A stretch of 64,000 nucleotides of DNA from Torymus aiolomorphi (GCA_036365515.1 CM070876.1:122021810-122085809); one strand, 5' to 3'; positions 22,981 to 36,191 are shown, counted from the stretch's first letter. Translations and numbers: made by a program. The notes: generated by a model not told the origin, from the sequence alone.

Positions 22981-24355
22981 CGTAAAAACTACTGAATATT
23001 TTAACTTTCGATTCAGCATAATGAAATCTAGCTTCGTGAGCATGTTGTATACATTATATTCAATTTTTTGTAAATAAAAAAATGCGGAATTGGTTGATAA
23101 ACATCGACTTTGGGACCCCCTTCTTTTAGGAGTTGGTGAAATTATTTAATGAAATTTGTAATTCCTTTCATTAAGAATTATCAGAAAAGTGTAATAATGA
23201 AATCATCACTGTAACAAAAATTTCTTACTACAGATAAAGGGTTTGCTTTGCGAGGCTTATAATATGCCGTTGCTGTTCAATGTTATGATAATTATTCAAT
23301 GAAACTTTTTTAGGCAGTTAGAGCATGTCAGCGTATAGTTAGACATGGTACGAGTATTTCCGCCTTTGTCCGAGTAGTTCGATCGATTCGAGTAGTTCGA
23401 TCTTGTTCGAGTAGTTCGATCGATTCGAGTAGTTCGTCCCGATCCGAGTAGTTCGAACTAATTCGAGTATTTCAACTAATTCGAGTAGTTCGACTTAATT
23501 CGAGTAGTTCGATCTGTCTGAGTAGATCGAGTTGGTCCGAGTAATTCGAGTTGGTGCGAGTAGTTCGACCTGACCCGAGTAGTTCAAAGTATCGAATACT
23601 CGACTCGAGTTTAAAGAAAAAGTTCGATACAGTTCAAACACGTCGAGCCGAGTACTCGTGCACCGCTACACTGTGCGCGGTTTAAAGGACTACTTTTAAT
23701 CATGAAGTTTATGGAAATTTGATCGAGAATCAAAGTTAAGTCGCGTATTCAAAGTAATAAAAAATGTGTTTTCAGTAAAGAAGTATGCGATTATAGGATT
23801 CGAAACAGCGGTTTTGACGGTATAAAAAAAAACGGTAGGTTAACATGCAATTTAGAGAGTAAATAACGTCAAAGTATGTGATTTTACTTTTTGGGTGCGC
23901 TTTTCATAGGGCGAAAATGAATTTTTTTTTCTGTTTTATTATTCCTGATAATTTTTTTACAAGTTATACGCATTTAAATCATTTCCCGTACGTTGCCCGT
24001 GTACTATTTTATTAGTATTAAATAATTCGTTAAGAATAAAAACTCAATTTCAAAAATTCAAATGTAGCGGAAGTAGCGAATTTTCGAGCCCATTCCTTAC
24101 AGACCAATCAAAATCACTCTTGTGCGTTTATATTTCTTAAAAGAAGATTAAAAGAGGAAAAAAAAAGGTTTAGCTAGCATGAAATACTTTTAATTGAATG
24201 TGATTAAATATAGATTTAGTCTCTATAAATACATTTTTATGTAAATTAAATTTAATTACTAGAATCACTTGAATCTTGTTCAATATCTTTGGCTCTTGAC
24301 AAGTCCATTGCTTTTTTCACTAAACCAGACACATTGAACGCGCTTCGAGCGTATT
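22981..24355 (-). repeat. Blocks S, R and Q, reversed (copy 3)
   Basis: S about 22980-23335, R ('cgagtagttcga' form) about 23336-23650, Q about 23651-24355. Order and orientation are the mirror of the left side. Q lacks about 60 bases near 24120, and R has one fewer linker unit than the copy at 28591-28960. Confidence 0.85.
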
Positions 24356-24890
24356 AATTCTCTATCTGTTTTTTATTTTTGAGGTTATGAACATGATCAA
24401 GTTTGTCAGTTTCATTTTAAAAGTTTGTTTCAAATAGTTTAAATTATACGATAATAACGTAAGTTTGATAAATAAAATGGTGAAATTCTTCTTATACTAT
24501 TTTAATAATTCAGTTTTAAATACTCAAAGGCAAGAATCCAATCTTCAAAATGCTAATATATTCAATTTTGGCGCTTATTCTATGTAGACCAATCAAATGC
24601 GCCAGCAACAACCAATCGAAACAGTCTTATTCTGATGACAGATTTCCTCCATAACTTTTTAAAGAGAGGATTTTGTAATTGTTTGATGGAGTACTTTTGT
24701 AAAGAAGGTGCTGCCGCCAGAGCAACGCATTGCTGTTCTGTCGGCCTTTTGTTATGAGCGATATATTTACTAAAATTTGTATAGATTGCATCGGGATTCC
24801 GATTTACTGTTCTTGTTTTGACTGAACTTGACTGAACTTGACTGAACTTTAGAAGTAACAGCAATTGACAGTGCAACAGATGAAATAAAC
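24356..24890 (-). repeat. Block P, reversed (copy 3)
   Basis: Mirror of 10251-10763. The recurring short ORF is open on the minus strand (24580-24876) but carries several amino-acid changes and only about two silent changes in the stretch I compared. Confidence 0.8.
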
Positions 24891-27800
24891 ATGTGCATTT
24901 TAGCTTTCACCAAATCTAAAATGTTGGACACAATTCAAGTTAATCAAAAATTGATCGTAACCCATAAAAAGTATTACTGGTAACCCCGAATGCAGGCGTG
25001 TCCTCATAAACGGAATTTAATCGTTATTCTTTCAGTGTATTCGTATTTTAGAGCATTTTCGAGAAATGCAAAATATAAAACGGAAGCTTTATACGTTTGA
25101 CTTGATCTAGACTAGTTTAAGAAAACAATGAGGTGCACAAATTTTTGGTTAGATATTTACGGCTAAGATAAGAAAAATATAAGGGATGACTATAAGATTT
25201 TGTAAGTTTTTAAGCCAGATCACTATTCAAAGCTTGGCTTTTACTTTTGGGTAACGCCGTAATATCAAAAACCCATTCAAGAACATCTAACTCCTGCGTA
25301 GCTCAGAAAAAGCATTGATTACAAACCGTAATTTTCAAGTGTCTTTAAAAGTGAAATCCAATAGTGATAAGCCTCGCGTATAGGTATTTATGAGTACTTC
25401 AGGGCCGTAAAAAGTATTACTGGTAACCCCGAATGCAGGCGTGTTCTCATAAACGGAATTTAATCGTTATTCTTTCAGTGTATTCGTATTTTAGAGCATT
25501 TTGGAGACATGCAAAATATAAAACGGAAGCTTTATACGTTGGACTTGATCCAGACTAGTTTAAGAAAACAATGAGGTGCACAGATTTTCAGTTAGATATT
25601 TCCGGCTAAGATAAGATAAATATAAGGACTGACTATAAGATTTTGTGAATTTTTAATCCAGATCACTATTCAAAACTTGGCTTTTACTTTTGGGTAACGC
25701 CGTAATATCAAAAACTCATGCAAGAACATCTAAGTCCTGCGTAGCTCAGAAAAAACATTGATTACAAACCGTAACTTTCAAGTGTCTTTAAAAGTGGAAT
25801 CCAATAGTTATACGCCTCGCGTATAGGTATTTATGAGTACTTCAGGGACATGTAAAACGTAGAATGGCACATTATAAATTGGATTTGAGTAAGGCTAGCC
25901 TAGAAAAACAATAGAGCTGAAAATATCTTACGGTGATATGTTGCTAAATGTAACAGCCATAGACAATACAACAGACAAAATGAACGTGTTGCGTATTTTA
26001 GCTTGCAGCAAATTTAAAATGTTGGACAACAATTCAAGTTAATCAATAATTAACCGTAACCCATAAAAAGAATTACTAGCAACCCTGAATGCATGGGTGT
26101 CATTATAAACGGAATTTAGTAGTTATTCTTTCAATGTATTCCTATTATAGAGTACTTTGGAGACATGGAAGATATAAAAGGGAAGCTTTATATGTTTAAC
26201 TTGTTCCAGATAAGCTTAAGAAAACAATGGGGTACAAAAATTTTAAGTTAGATATTTGCGGCAAAGATAAGAAAAATATAAGGACTGACTATAAGATAAT
26301 TTAAGTTTTTAAGCCAGATCAATATTCAAAACTTGTCTTTTACTTTTGGGGTACACCGTAATATCAAAAACTCATTCAAGGTGACGTCAAGCCTCCGTAG
26401 CTCATAAAAAGCATTGTTTACAAACCGTAACATTCAACTGTTTTTAAAAGTCGAATCCAATAGTTATACGCCTCGCGTACAGGTATTTATGAGTACTTCA
26501 GGGACATGAAAAACGTAAAATGGCACATTATAAATTGGATTAGAGTGAGGCTAGCCTAGAAAAACAATAGAGCTGAAACTATCTTACGGTAATATGTTGC
26601 TAAATGTAGCAGTAATTGACAATACAACAGACGAAATTAACATATTGTGTATTTTAACTTTCAGCTAATTTATAATATTAGACAACAATTCAAATTAATC
26701 AATAATTGATCGTAACCCATAAAAAGTATTACTAGTAACAGCGAATGCGGGCGTGTCCTCATAAACGGAATTTAATCGTTATTCTTTCAGTGTATTCGTA
26801 TTTTAGATCACTTTGGACATGTAAAATATAAAATGGAAGATTTATATATTTCACTTGATCTAGACTACTTTAAGAAAACAATGAAGCGCACAAATTTTTG
26901 GTTAGATATTTACGGCTAAGATAAGAAAAATATAAGGACTGACTATACGATTTTGTAAATTTTTAATCCAGATCACTATTCAAAACTTGACTTTTACTTT
27001 TGGGTAACGCCGTCATATCAAAAACTCATTCAAGAACATCTAAGTCCTGCGTAGCTCAGAAAAAGCATTGATTACAAACCGTAATTTTCAAGTGTCTTTA
27101 AAAGTGAAATCCAATAGTGATAAGCCTCGCGTATAGGTATTTATGAGTACCTTAGGGACATGTAAAACGTAGAATGGCACATTATAAATTGGATTTGAGT
27201 GAGGCTAGCCTAGAAAAACAATAGAGCTGAAAAAATCTTACGGTTATATGTTGCTAAATGTAACGGCAATTGACAATACAACAGACAAAATGATCGTGTT
27301 GCATATTTTAGCTTCCAGCAAATTTATAATGTTGCACAACAATTCAAGTTAATCAATAATTGATCGCAACTTATAAAAAGAATTACTAGTAACCCTGAAT
27401 GCAGGTGTGTCCTGATCAATGGAATTTAATAGATATTCTTTCAGTGTATTCGTATTTTATAGCACTTGGGAGACATGTAAAATATAAAAGGGAAGATTTA
27501 TATGTTTCACTTGATCTAGACTACTTTAAGAAAACAATGAAGTTCACAAATTTTTGGTTAGATATTGACCGCTAAGATAAGAAAAATATAAGGGCTGACT
27601 ATAAGGTTTTGTAAGTTTTTAAGCCAGAACACTATTCAGAACTTGGCTTTTACTTTTGGGTAACGCCGTAATATCAAAAACTCATTCAAGAACATCTAAG
27701 TCCTGCGTAGCTCATAAAAAGCCCTGATTACAAACCGTAATTTTCAAGTGTCTTTAAAAGTGGAATCCAATAGTGATACGCCTCGCGTATAGGTATTTAT

Positions 27801-28225
27801 GAGTACTTCAGGGTCATAAAAAGTATTACTGGTAACCCCGAATGCAGGCGTGTCCTCACAAACGGAATTTAATCGTTATTCTTTCAGTGTATTCGTATTT
27901 TAGAGCATTTTGGAGACATGCAAAATATAAAACGGAATCTTTATACGTTTGACTTGATCTAGACTAGTTTAAGAAAACAATGAGGTGCACAAATTTTCAG
28001 TTAGATATTTCCGGCTAAGATAGGAAACATAAGTACCCAGCGGATCAATTGACTTTTGCTTCTGGGTTTTGCTAAAATATTAAAAACTCATTCAATGTGA
28101 CGTATAAAGCCTCCGTAGCTCATGAAAAGCACTGAATACAAACCATAATTGTCACGTGTCCTTAAAAGTGGTATCCAATAGTTATACGTTCCTCGTACAA
28201 GTATTTTGGAGTACTTCAGGGACAT
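24891..28225 (-). repeat. Reversed T array
   Basis: Reversed 'ccctgaag' phrases at about 25395, 25840, 26497, 27150, 27805 and 28212. Spacings of 445, 657, 653, 655 and 407 show the same mix of full and short monomers as on the left side. Confidence 0.85.
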
Positions 28226-29708
28226 GTAAAAACTACGTTTTTACGTACTACCGAATATTTTAACTTTCGATTCAGCATAATGAAATCTAGCTTAGTGAGC
28301 ATTTTGTATACATTGTATTCAATTTTTTATAAACAAAAAAACGCGAAATTGGTTGAGAAACATCGAGTTTGGGACCCCCTTGTTTTAGGAGTTGGTGAAA
28401 TTATTTAATGAAATTTGTAATTCCTTTCATTAAGAATTATCAGAAAAGTGTAATAATGAAAACATCAGTGTAACAAAAATTTCTAACTACAGATAAAGGG
28501 TTTGCTTTGCGAGGCTTATAATATGCCATGCTGTTCAATGTTATAATAATTATTTAATGAAACTTTTTTACGGAGTTAGAGCGTGTTAGCGTATAGTTAG
28601 ACATGGTCCGAGTATTTCCGCCTTTGTCCGAGTAGTTCGATCGATTCGAGTAGTTCGATCTTGTTCGAGTAGTTTGATCTTGTTCGAGTAGTTCGATCTT
28701 GTTCGAGTAGTTCGATCGATTCGAGTAGTTCGACCGGATCCGAGTAGTTCGAACTAATTCGAGTAGTTCAACTAATTCGAGTATTTCGACTTAATTCGAG
28801 TAGTTCGATCTGTCTGAGTAGCTCGAGTTGGTCCGAGTAATTCGAGTTGGTCCGAGTAGTTCGACCTGACTCTAGTAGTTCAAAGTATCGAATACTCGAC
28901 TGGAGTTTGATGAAAAAGTTCGATAGAGTTCAAACACGCCGAGCCGAGTACTCGTGCACCGCTACACTGTGCGCGAGTTAATGGACTACTTTTAATCATG
29001 AAGCTTATGGGAATTTGATCGATAATGAAAGTTAAATCGCGTATTCAAAGTAATAAAAAATGTGTTTTCAGTAAAGAAGTATGCGGTTATAGGAATCAGC
29101 GGTTTTGACGGTATAAAAAAACGGTAGGTTAACATGCAATTTAGAGAGTAAATAACGTCAAAGTATGTGATTTTACTTTTTGGGGGCGCTTTTCATAGGG
29201 CGAAAATGAAATTTTTTATTCTGTTTTATTATTCCTGATAATTTTTTTACAAATTATACGCATTTAAATCATTTCCCGTACGTTGCCCGTGTACTATTTT
29301 ATTAGTATTAAATAATTCGTTAAGAATAAAAACTCAATTTCAAAAATCCAAATATAGCGGAAGTAGCGAATTTTCGAGCCCATTCCTTACAGACCAATCA
29401 AAATCACTCTTTAAGTGCTTCACAACATCCGGCCATCGTTTTTTTAGGAGAGGATTATACATATCGGTACTTGTGCGTATATATTTCTTAAAAAAAGATT
29501 AAAAGAGGAAAAAAAAAGGTTTAGCTAGTATGAAATACTTTTAATTTAACGTGATTAAATATAGATTTAGTCTCTATAAATACATTTTTATGTAAATTAA
29601 ATTTAATTACTAGAATCACTTGAATCTTGTTCAATATCTTTGGCTCTTGACAAGGCCATTGCTTTTTTCACTAAACCAGACACATTGAATGCGCATCGCG
29701 CGTATTAA
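28226..29708 (-). repeat. Blocks S, R and Q, reversed (copy 4)
   Basis: S about 28226-28590, R about 28591-28960, Q about 28961-29708, mirroring 10764-12220. Q is full length here. Confidence 0.85.
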
Positions 29709-30049
29709 TTCTCTATCTGTTTTTTATTTTTGAGGTTATGAGCATGATCAAGTTTGTCAGTTTCATTTTAAAAGTTTGTTTCAAATAGTTTAAATTATAC
29801 GATAATAACGTGAGATTGATAAATAAAATGGTGAAATTTATCTTATACTATTTGATCATTCAGTTTTAAATACTGAAAGGCAAGAATCCAATCTTCAGAA
29901 TTCAAATATATTCAATTCTGGCGCTTATTCTATGTAGACCAATCAAATGAGCTAGCAACAACCAATCAAAACAGTCTTATTGTGATGACAGATTTCCTCC
30001 ATCACTTTTTTAAAAGAGGATTTTGTAATTGTTTGATGGAGTACTTTTG
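29709..30049 (-). repeat. Block P, reversed and truncated (copy 4); end of the composite region
   Basis: Matches P until 'tgatggagtacttttgta' and then stops abruptly at about 30049, where an unrelated array starts. This is the outer boundary of the right arm. Confidence 0.8.
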
Positions 30050-30865
30050 TAGTGGAAAAAGAAAGGAAAAAAATCTAACTCCGCCGTTTTTGAGATCGCC
30101 GATAATTTTATTCCCGGAATACAATTTTGAGCCTGCAGGATAACTACAAAAAATTTGGCAACCCCACAAGCACCGCGGAACACCCCCAAACTACCCCTTT
30201 CGCACGAAAAAATCGCAAAAAACTAATTCCGACGTTTTTGAGATCGCCAATCATCTTATTCGCGGAATACAATTTTGAGCATGCAGGGTAGCTACAAAAA
30301 AATTGGCAACATCGAAAACACCGAGGAACACCTCGTTTCACACGAAAAAATGGCAAATAAAATCTAATTCCGGGGTTTTTGTGATAGCCGATAATTTTAT
30401 TCCCGGAATACGATTTTGGGCATGCAGAATAATTATAAAAAAATTGTCAACTCCGCAAGTACCGCACACCCCTTTTCGCACGAAAAAATCGCAAAAAACT
30501 AATTCCGACGTTTTTGAGATCGTCAATCATTTTATTCCTGGAATACAATTTTGAGCATGCAGGGTAGCTACAAAAAAATTTGCAACATTGAAAGCACCGA
30601 GGAACATCCTCTTTCGCACGAAAAAATGGCAAATAAAAAGCTAATTTTGCCGTTTTTGAGATCGCCGATAATTTTATTCCCGGAATACAATTTTGAGCAT
30701 GCAGGGTAGCTACAAAAAAATTGGGAATCCCGAAAGCACCGCTGAACTGCACCCACGAAAAAATTGCAAAAACAAATACAATTCCGCGGTTTTTGAGATC
30801 GCCGATAATTTTATTCCTGGAATATAATTTTGAGCATGCAGGATAGCTACAAAATGCAGGATTTC
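30050..30865 (+). repeat. Array of about 140-bp units with dimeric structure, six units
   Basis: The phrase 'gatcgccgataattttattc' or a variant begins at about 30094, 30242, 30383, 30518, 30660 and 30798 (intervals 137-148). The first four units alternate between 'gccgataatttt' and 'g(c/t)caatcat(c/t)tt' forms, giving a dimer of about 280 bases; the last two are of the first form. ORFs of 60-100 codons on both strands come from the repeat and are not genes. Confidence 0.9.
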
Positions 30866-30951
30866 GCTCTCCTCGCGCATGCGCGCCGGCGCTCCGCTCC
30901 GGTTAGAGCTCGCGCGCGATAGTTCGCCCACGAAATTTGAATTTCGTTACA
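30866..30951 (-). mobile_element. Start of a Ty3/gypsy-type 3' LTR (truncated)
   Basis: Reading the minus strand, TGTAACG begins at 30951 directly after a polypurine tract and is followed by GC-rich, CpG-rich sequence. The LTR either is cut short by, or contains, the 140-bp array. No second LTR is visible. Confidence 0.55.
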
Positions 30952-30961
30952 CCCCCCTCCC
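30952..30961 (-). other. Polypurine tract of the minus-strand retroelement
   Basis: GGGAGGGGGG on the minus strand immediately before TGTAACG, as expected for the plus-strand primer of an LTR retroelement. Confidence 0.65.
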
Positions 30962-31106
30962 AGACGTGACGTACTACCCTCTAATCGATGCTCTTTGTGT
31001 GAAACAAGCGCAGTTCGCTCTCAGGGAAATCGGTTAGGGCATGCTAGGTGAGGAGAAGAGAGTTAAAAAGAGGATCATCAGGTGCCCAATAGCAAAATGT
31101 ATTTTA

Positions 31107-31943
31107 TTATGCCGCGCGAGATTCCTCAAGCCTCCACGAGAGTAGTATTGTCGTCGGATCGATTAGATTCGCCGCGTTGCGCAAACTTTTAGGTGTCCAC
31201 GTGTTCGCCGCGAGATTCTTTGGTAAGCTCGCCGCTATCACATGTACATCAGCCGGCCTTACTACAAGCCGCACCGCCTTTCTCGGACGACCAGGTTTAC
31301 GACTAGGGGGACGATTAGGGGTACATAAGTTTTTCGTCTCGCTCGCTGGGTTCACAAGCTGGGCGCGATCGGAATTTGCAGCGGCGCCGTCGTTTCCGCG
31401 ATCTACATGCGAGTCACTCTCGCCATCGCTCGCTACTGGCGGGTCGCACATCACCAAAAATGCTGCACTGCTAACTCCTGTTTTTGCTATTATCGCATAC
31501 GACCCCGCGAATTTCGTTGCAAATTTCGCCGAAACTCCTTGTGCGACGGACGATAAAATCTGATTTCTCTTCCAAACATAGTCACCCGTTTGGAAGAGAG
31601 GCTCGCCGTGTTTTCCGTCATAATAACGCGCTTGTCGCTCTTATTCGCGTCGATATTATCGGCGATGGGCCGACTTAATTGACCAGGACCTTTCATCCTC
31701 GCGGCCCATTCCCTGACTATCTCTGGCTTGCTCGCTCTTCCGCTACGCGGTCACGAGCTCTCTTGGCCGTTCCTGGGGGCAGAGGTTGCAGTTTGTGATT
31801 TAAAATTGCGGGCGAGAGTCCGGTAGTACTATTGGTGGCGTTGTTCAGCGAAAACACTAGCTTGGGAAAATTCTCGTCCCAAGAGGCGTGGTTTTCCTCT
31901 ACAAATGCGATAAACCGAGTTTCGAGCGTTCGGTTAACTATTA
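31107..31943 (-). pseudogene. Ty3/gypsy-type integrase C-terminal region, frameshifted remnant
   Basis: The minus strand encodes the end of an integrase: VNRTLE, then NHASWDENFPKLVFSLN and STTGLSPAIL, which are the conserved end of the integrase catalytic core in Ty3/gypsy pol. A stop (31717-31719) and two frame changes follow. The C-terminal domain resumes with ARYYDGKHGE and TGDYVWKRN and stays open to 31107. The tail includes RKPGRPRK, an AT-hook-like basic motif. Polypurine tract and LTR start lie about 150 bases downstream in the right order. The 5' side is cut off at VNRTL by the satellite near 31944. RT, RNase H and the first integrase catalytic residues are absent. Confidence 0.8.
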
Positions 31944-34189
31944 TATTACCTATTATATTTACCTAGATCCAATTGAAACTACAATATCGATCGAAAAGGC
32001 GGTGTCGTCTCACTGACGGGGAAATAACCTCCTGACATAAGTGTACACGTCCGAGAGAATTAATTAGAAAATATTCGCATTAGGTATATATTCTTGAGTA
32101 GAGTGTTCCTAAATTAGTTGAAAACCACATAAACCTCGTTAAACAATTGGTATCTAGTGTAGGTAACTAATTCCAATTAATGTCCAAGGTATGGAATATG
32201 ATCACAATTTTATATCGCGTCTACCGACTTGCCATTTATGTAGAATATACAGCACACATATGTTTTCGAAAAGGAGGTGCCAAAAGCGGTAATGTTAGGT
32301 GATCTTCTATCTTAAAGATATTTATAATATAATGGAATATTTATAGTGACCACTTCTTTCATTGTAATATTCTATCCATTAAATTTATATCACACAATTA
32401 TGCAACCAATGGGCAAAGACGATTTTTCAACAACTCTAAAAATTGAAAGATCGTATCATATTATAGTATTCTAACTATATAACACTAATTTATTCCATGT
32501 ACGTAAGTGCATTAATTAGTGGACAATTTTATTGATTACGAATAGGTATCATATTTATCTACAAGCAATATAAACTACAATATGCACGATTTGTGTGGTC
32601 GCGAAAAGGCGGTGTAGTTTTTACTGACAGTGGGAATAAGCCCCTGACATAAGTCTACACATCCGAGAATATTAATTAGAAAATATTCGCATTAGGTATT
32701 TATTTTTGAGTAGAATGTTACTAAATTAGTTGAAAACCAAATCAACCGTGTTAATAAATTGTTTTCTAGTATAAGTAAATAATTACAATTAACGTCGAAC
32801 ATAAGGAATATTATTACGACTTGGTATCGCTTCTACTGTCTCCACCGTCTCCACATTTATGCTAGATTATGCAACACACAAAGAGTCGCAAAAAGGAGAT
32901 TCCAATGTTCTACAGGTTGATGTTAGAAAGCGGGAGTGTTAGGTGTTCCTGAATGGTAACGATATTGTTAATATAATAAAGTAAATAATGAACTCTTTTA
33001 TCATTGTAAGATTCTACCCACTATTTTAATATTACACAATTATGGAACCAATGTGCAAAGACGATTATTCAACAATTCTAAAAACAGAAAGTTCCGAATA
33101 TGTTATAGTATTGTAACTGAATAACAATAATTTATTCAATCTACGTAAGTGAATTAATTAATGGACAATTTTATTGAATACGAATAGGTATCATATTTAT
33201 CTACAACCAATTTAAACTACAATATGCACGATCAGTGTGGTCGCGAAAAGGCTGTGTCGTTTTTACTGACAGTGGAAATAAGCCCCTGACATAAGTGCAT
33301 ACATCCGAGAAAATTAAATAGACAATAGTCGCATTAGGTATTTATTATTGTGTAGAATTTTCCTAAATTAGTTGAAAACCAAATAAATCGTATTAATAAA
33401 TTGTTATCTATTGTAGGGTATTAATTACACTTAATGTCGAAGATAAGGAGTATAGTCACGAATGGTATCGCGATTACCTACTTGTCACTTATGGTGGAAT
33501 ATAATACAGGTACTTGGTTTGATATTATAAAGCGGGAATGTTAGGTGTTCTTCAATGCTAAAGATATTGTTAATATAATGGATTATTCATAATAAACTCT
33601 TTGTTCATTGTGATATTCTGTCCACTATCTTATAATCATTCAATTATGGCAACCAAAGTGCAAGGACGATTATTCAACTATTCTAGAAAACTGATATTTC
33701 GTACTCATACTGAATTCGTAATTTTCGTTGTTGGATCTATAGACCTTCCGGCCATCGATAACTGGTATCGTATGTAGTTCATTTATATTACGTCTTTATT
33801 TTGATAAAACATTTAAATAAATTTATGAAATTTAGACTTCCATTACATTAATTTATTTTATGCTGGTATCTGAATTAATTATAGAACAATATTATTGAAT
33901 ACGAATAGGCATTGGTGTCACATTTATCTATCAGCAATAGAAACTTGAATATGCACGATCAGTGTGATTGTGAAAAGGCGGTATTGTTTTTTACTGTCAG
34001 TGGAAATAAGCTACTGGCACAAGTGTATATAACCGAGACAATTAAATAAATATGGTTCGCTTTAGGTATTTATATTTGAGTGTTATTTCCGGAAATTAAT
34101 TAGTCACAAAATCAATAAAGATAATAATTTTTTGCCGGTTCAGGTAATTAATTACAATATATGTCGAAGAGTTGATTTTTTATCACTTC
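31944..34189 (-). repeat. About 620-bp satellite, reverse orientation, diverged
   Basis: Reverse complement of the large array at 47590-64000. The marker 'aaactacaatat' or a variant lies at about 31978, 32572, 33223 and 33930, so units are about 595-710 bases. These monomers differ from one another more than those of the right-hand array. No genes are seen. Confidence 0.85.
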
Positions 34190-35500
34190 TGTACTGGTGC
34201 AGCGCAGCGTTCGGCCTCGCAGCGGTCGCAAAGAGCAACGCATGTGAACAATCCGAGCCACTTCTGGGGTCAGAAGCGTCTGTAGGTCGTGAATGAATGA
34301 TCGAATTTATTCTTAATATCGAGAATTATAATAACAATATATTATACGGCCTCTGCCACGCTCTAGCACCTGAAAAATAAAACAACCAATAAGTGCACTT
34401 ACTACGTACCGTATAATTAATTCATACAGTATAGTGCCCTCTGCGGGCGGTCATGAATCGTACAGAACGCGGTATCACTATCCCTATCGCGTTACCTATC
34501 TATCGATGAACTCGAGTCACGTTTGTTCTGAGCAGATAGAACGCTTCCGTGTTTCTTTGTCTAGTCCTTGTTCCGTACACCACTTTGACGCCTCTGCACA
34601 CGGGGCTAGTACAAGAGACGGTTCGGAAGGTTGATCGGGAACTATCCCGTTTCCACACGGCGATAGAGGCCGATCACCCTCGGTACAGATTGGATCGTCC
34701 TTATTATTCCATAGTTTGTGACGATCGACACGCCTTCGGGTTCACTTGTGAGGGCATCTAACCTGGTGGTCGTGTTCTCTGAAGCCACTCTCTTTTTCTG
34801 ACGTGTGCGCACGACGGCAGGGAGGGTATCGATATTTTCGGTTAAGTCGGACTGCCTGTATATGTTGCCTACACCATAGTGAACAACGGGTCTCCTGGTA
34901 CACGTGTGCTCACGTCGCTCCCAGTGATCGCATCCTTACGGTTGTGCTATTCCTGACAACGTGTGCTCATGATGAGTCGGTGATCTGCGTATCCTGTATA
35001 GTTTGCGGTGTATTCAGAGAGAATAGATCGTCGGTCTAGGTGTCTTATATAGTCAGCGGTCAAGTGGATGGACGTCGGCTCTGGAGCCAGGGTCTCTATT
35101 ACAGGGGTGCTGTCTGTCATGGGTACGTATCGGGTGTTAACGTCGGGAAAAGTAGCCGTACGGGGCATTCCTTGTCTGCTCACGATTTTTTTTTTCACGT
35201 TCTATTAGCCTGTGTGCGCACAGTGCTAGTAGATCGGTTGTAATGGACGGTCGCTGATGGTCTCTTTGTCTGCGCTATCGCCGCGATTTATATAGTCGAA
35301 TCTCCGGCGCGGAGATGCGAACGTCGGTGTGGGTGAAAGTCGGTTCCACAGCGATGGCGTGACGGTCGGGTTTGCGCGCACCGTGGTTGGACGACTCCTC
35401 CGGAGCACGTCAAAGGCGGATGTATATGACAATGCGTGAGCGTTCGCACAGCAACTAACATAACCCGTCGTATTTTAGCCGCTCTAGCAACAAGCATACG
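34190..35500. other. GC-richer insert of unknown origin within the satellite
   Basis: Clearly higher GC and CpG than its surroundings. On the minus strand there is a TATATAA box at about 35290, followed 90-180 bases later by an 83-codon ORF (34947-35198), and near the far end a pyrimidine-rich 'ttatttttcag' that resembles a splice acceptor. This could be the 5' end of a retroelement (promoter plus start of gag), but I recognise no protein family and find no target duplication. The motif 'acgtgtgc(t/g)ca' occurs at about 34802, 34902 and 34960. Plus-strand ORFs here look like chance. Confidence 0.4.
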
Positions 35501-36191
35501 CCAAACTCATTGTAGTCTATATTATGGATTCTTTATAATAAACTATTTTTTCATTGTAATATTTTTATAAAAAATTTAAATAAATTTATAAATTATGAGT
35601 TAATGATCTGTATTGATTTTTGTCTCATGTATGTAACTGAATTAATTAAAGTACAATATTATTGAATACGAACGGGTATTGGTATTCCATTTATCTATGA
35701 GCACTGCAAACTAAAGTATACACGGTCAATATGGTCGCGAAGAGGCGGAATCTTTACTCGCAGTGGAAATAAGCCACGGACATAAGTGTACACAAGCGAG
35801 TAAATTAAAAAGAGAACATTCGCGTTAGGTATTTATAGTTGACTAGAATTTTCATAAATTAATTCAACACCAAATCAATAAAGTTAATAAATTTTTGTCT
35901 GGTCCAGGTAATTAATTACAATAAATGTTGGAGATATGGCTTCACATGACGTCTTGGTATTACATTTACCTATTTGCTATTAAGTGTAAAATATGCAGGA
36001 TATGTATGGTCGCGAAAAACGGGTGTTAATTTTTTACAGGCAACTGGGGGGGTTGATGTTATAAAGCCCCATTGTTCTTCAAAATTAAAGATATTGTCGA
36101 TGTTATGAATAATTTATAATAAACTATTTTATAATACTCACTATAATAGCATCATACAACTAAGCAAACCAAATTGTAAGGACGATTACTA
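35501..36191 (-). repeat. About 620-bp satellite, reverse orientation, continued
   Basis: The satellite resumes after the GC-rich insert and runs to the ACTA target site of the LTR element. A marker variant 'aaactaaagtatacacgg' is at about 35707. The last partial unit is rearranged around 36020-36060. Confidence 0.75.

Noticed and set aside
30144..30931. Overlapping 60-100-codon ORFs on both strands
   Set aside because: Generated by the 140-bp repeat; the same peptide phrases repeat with the unit.
31177..31563. 128-codon plus-strand ORF opposite the integrase remnant
   Set aside because: The minus strand has clear integrase homology; the plus ORF is its complement in GC-richer sequence.
34434..35243. 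Several plus-strand ORFs in the GC-rich insert
   Set aside because: Different overlapping frames, no domains, no start context; expected from higher GC.
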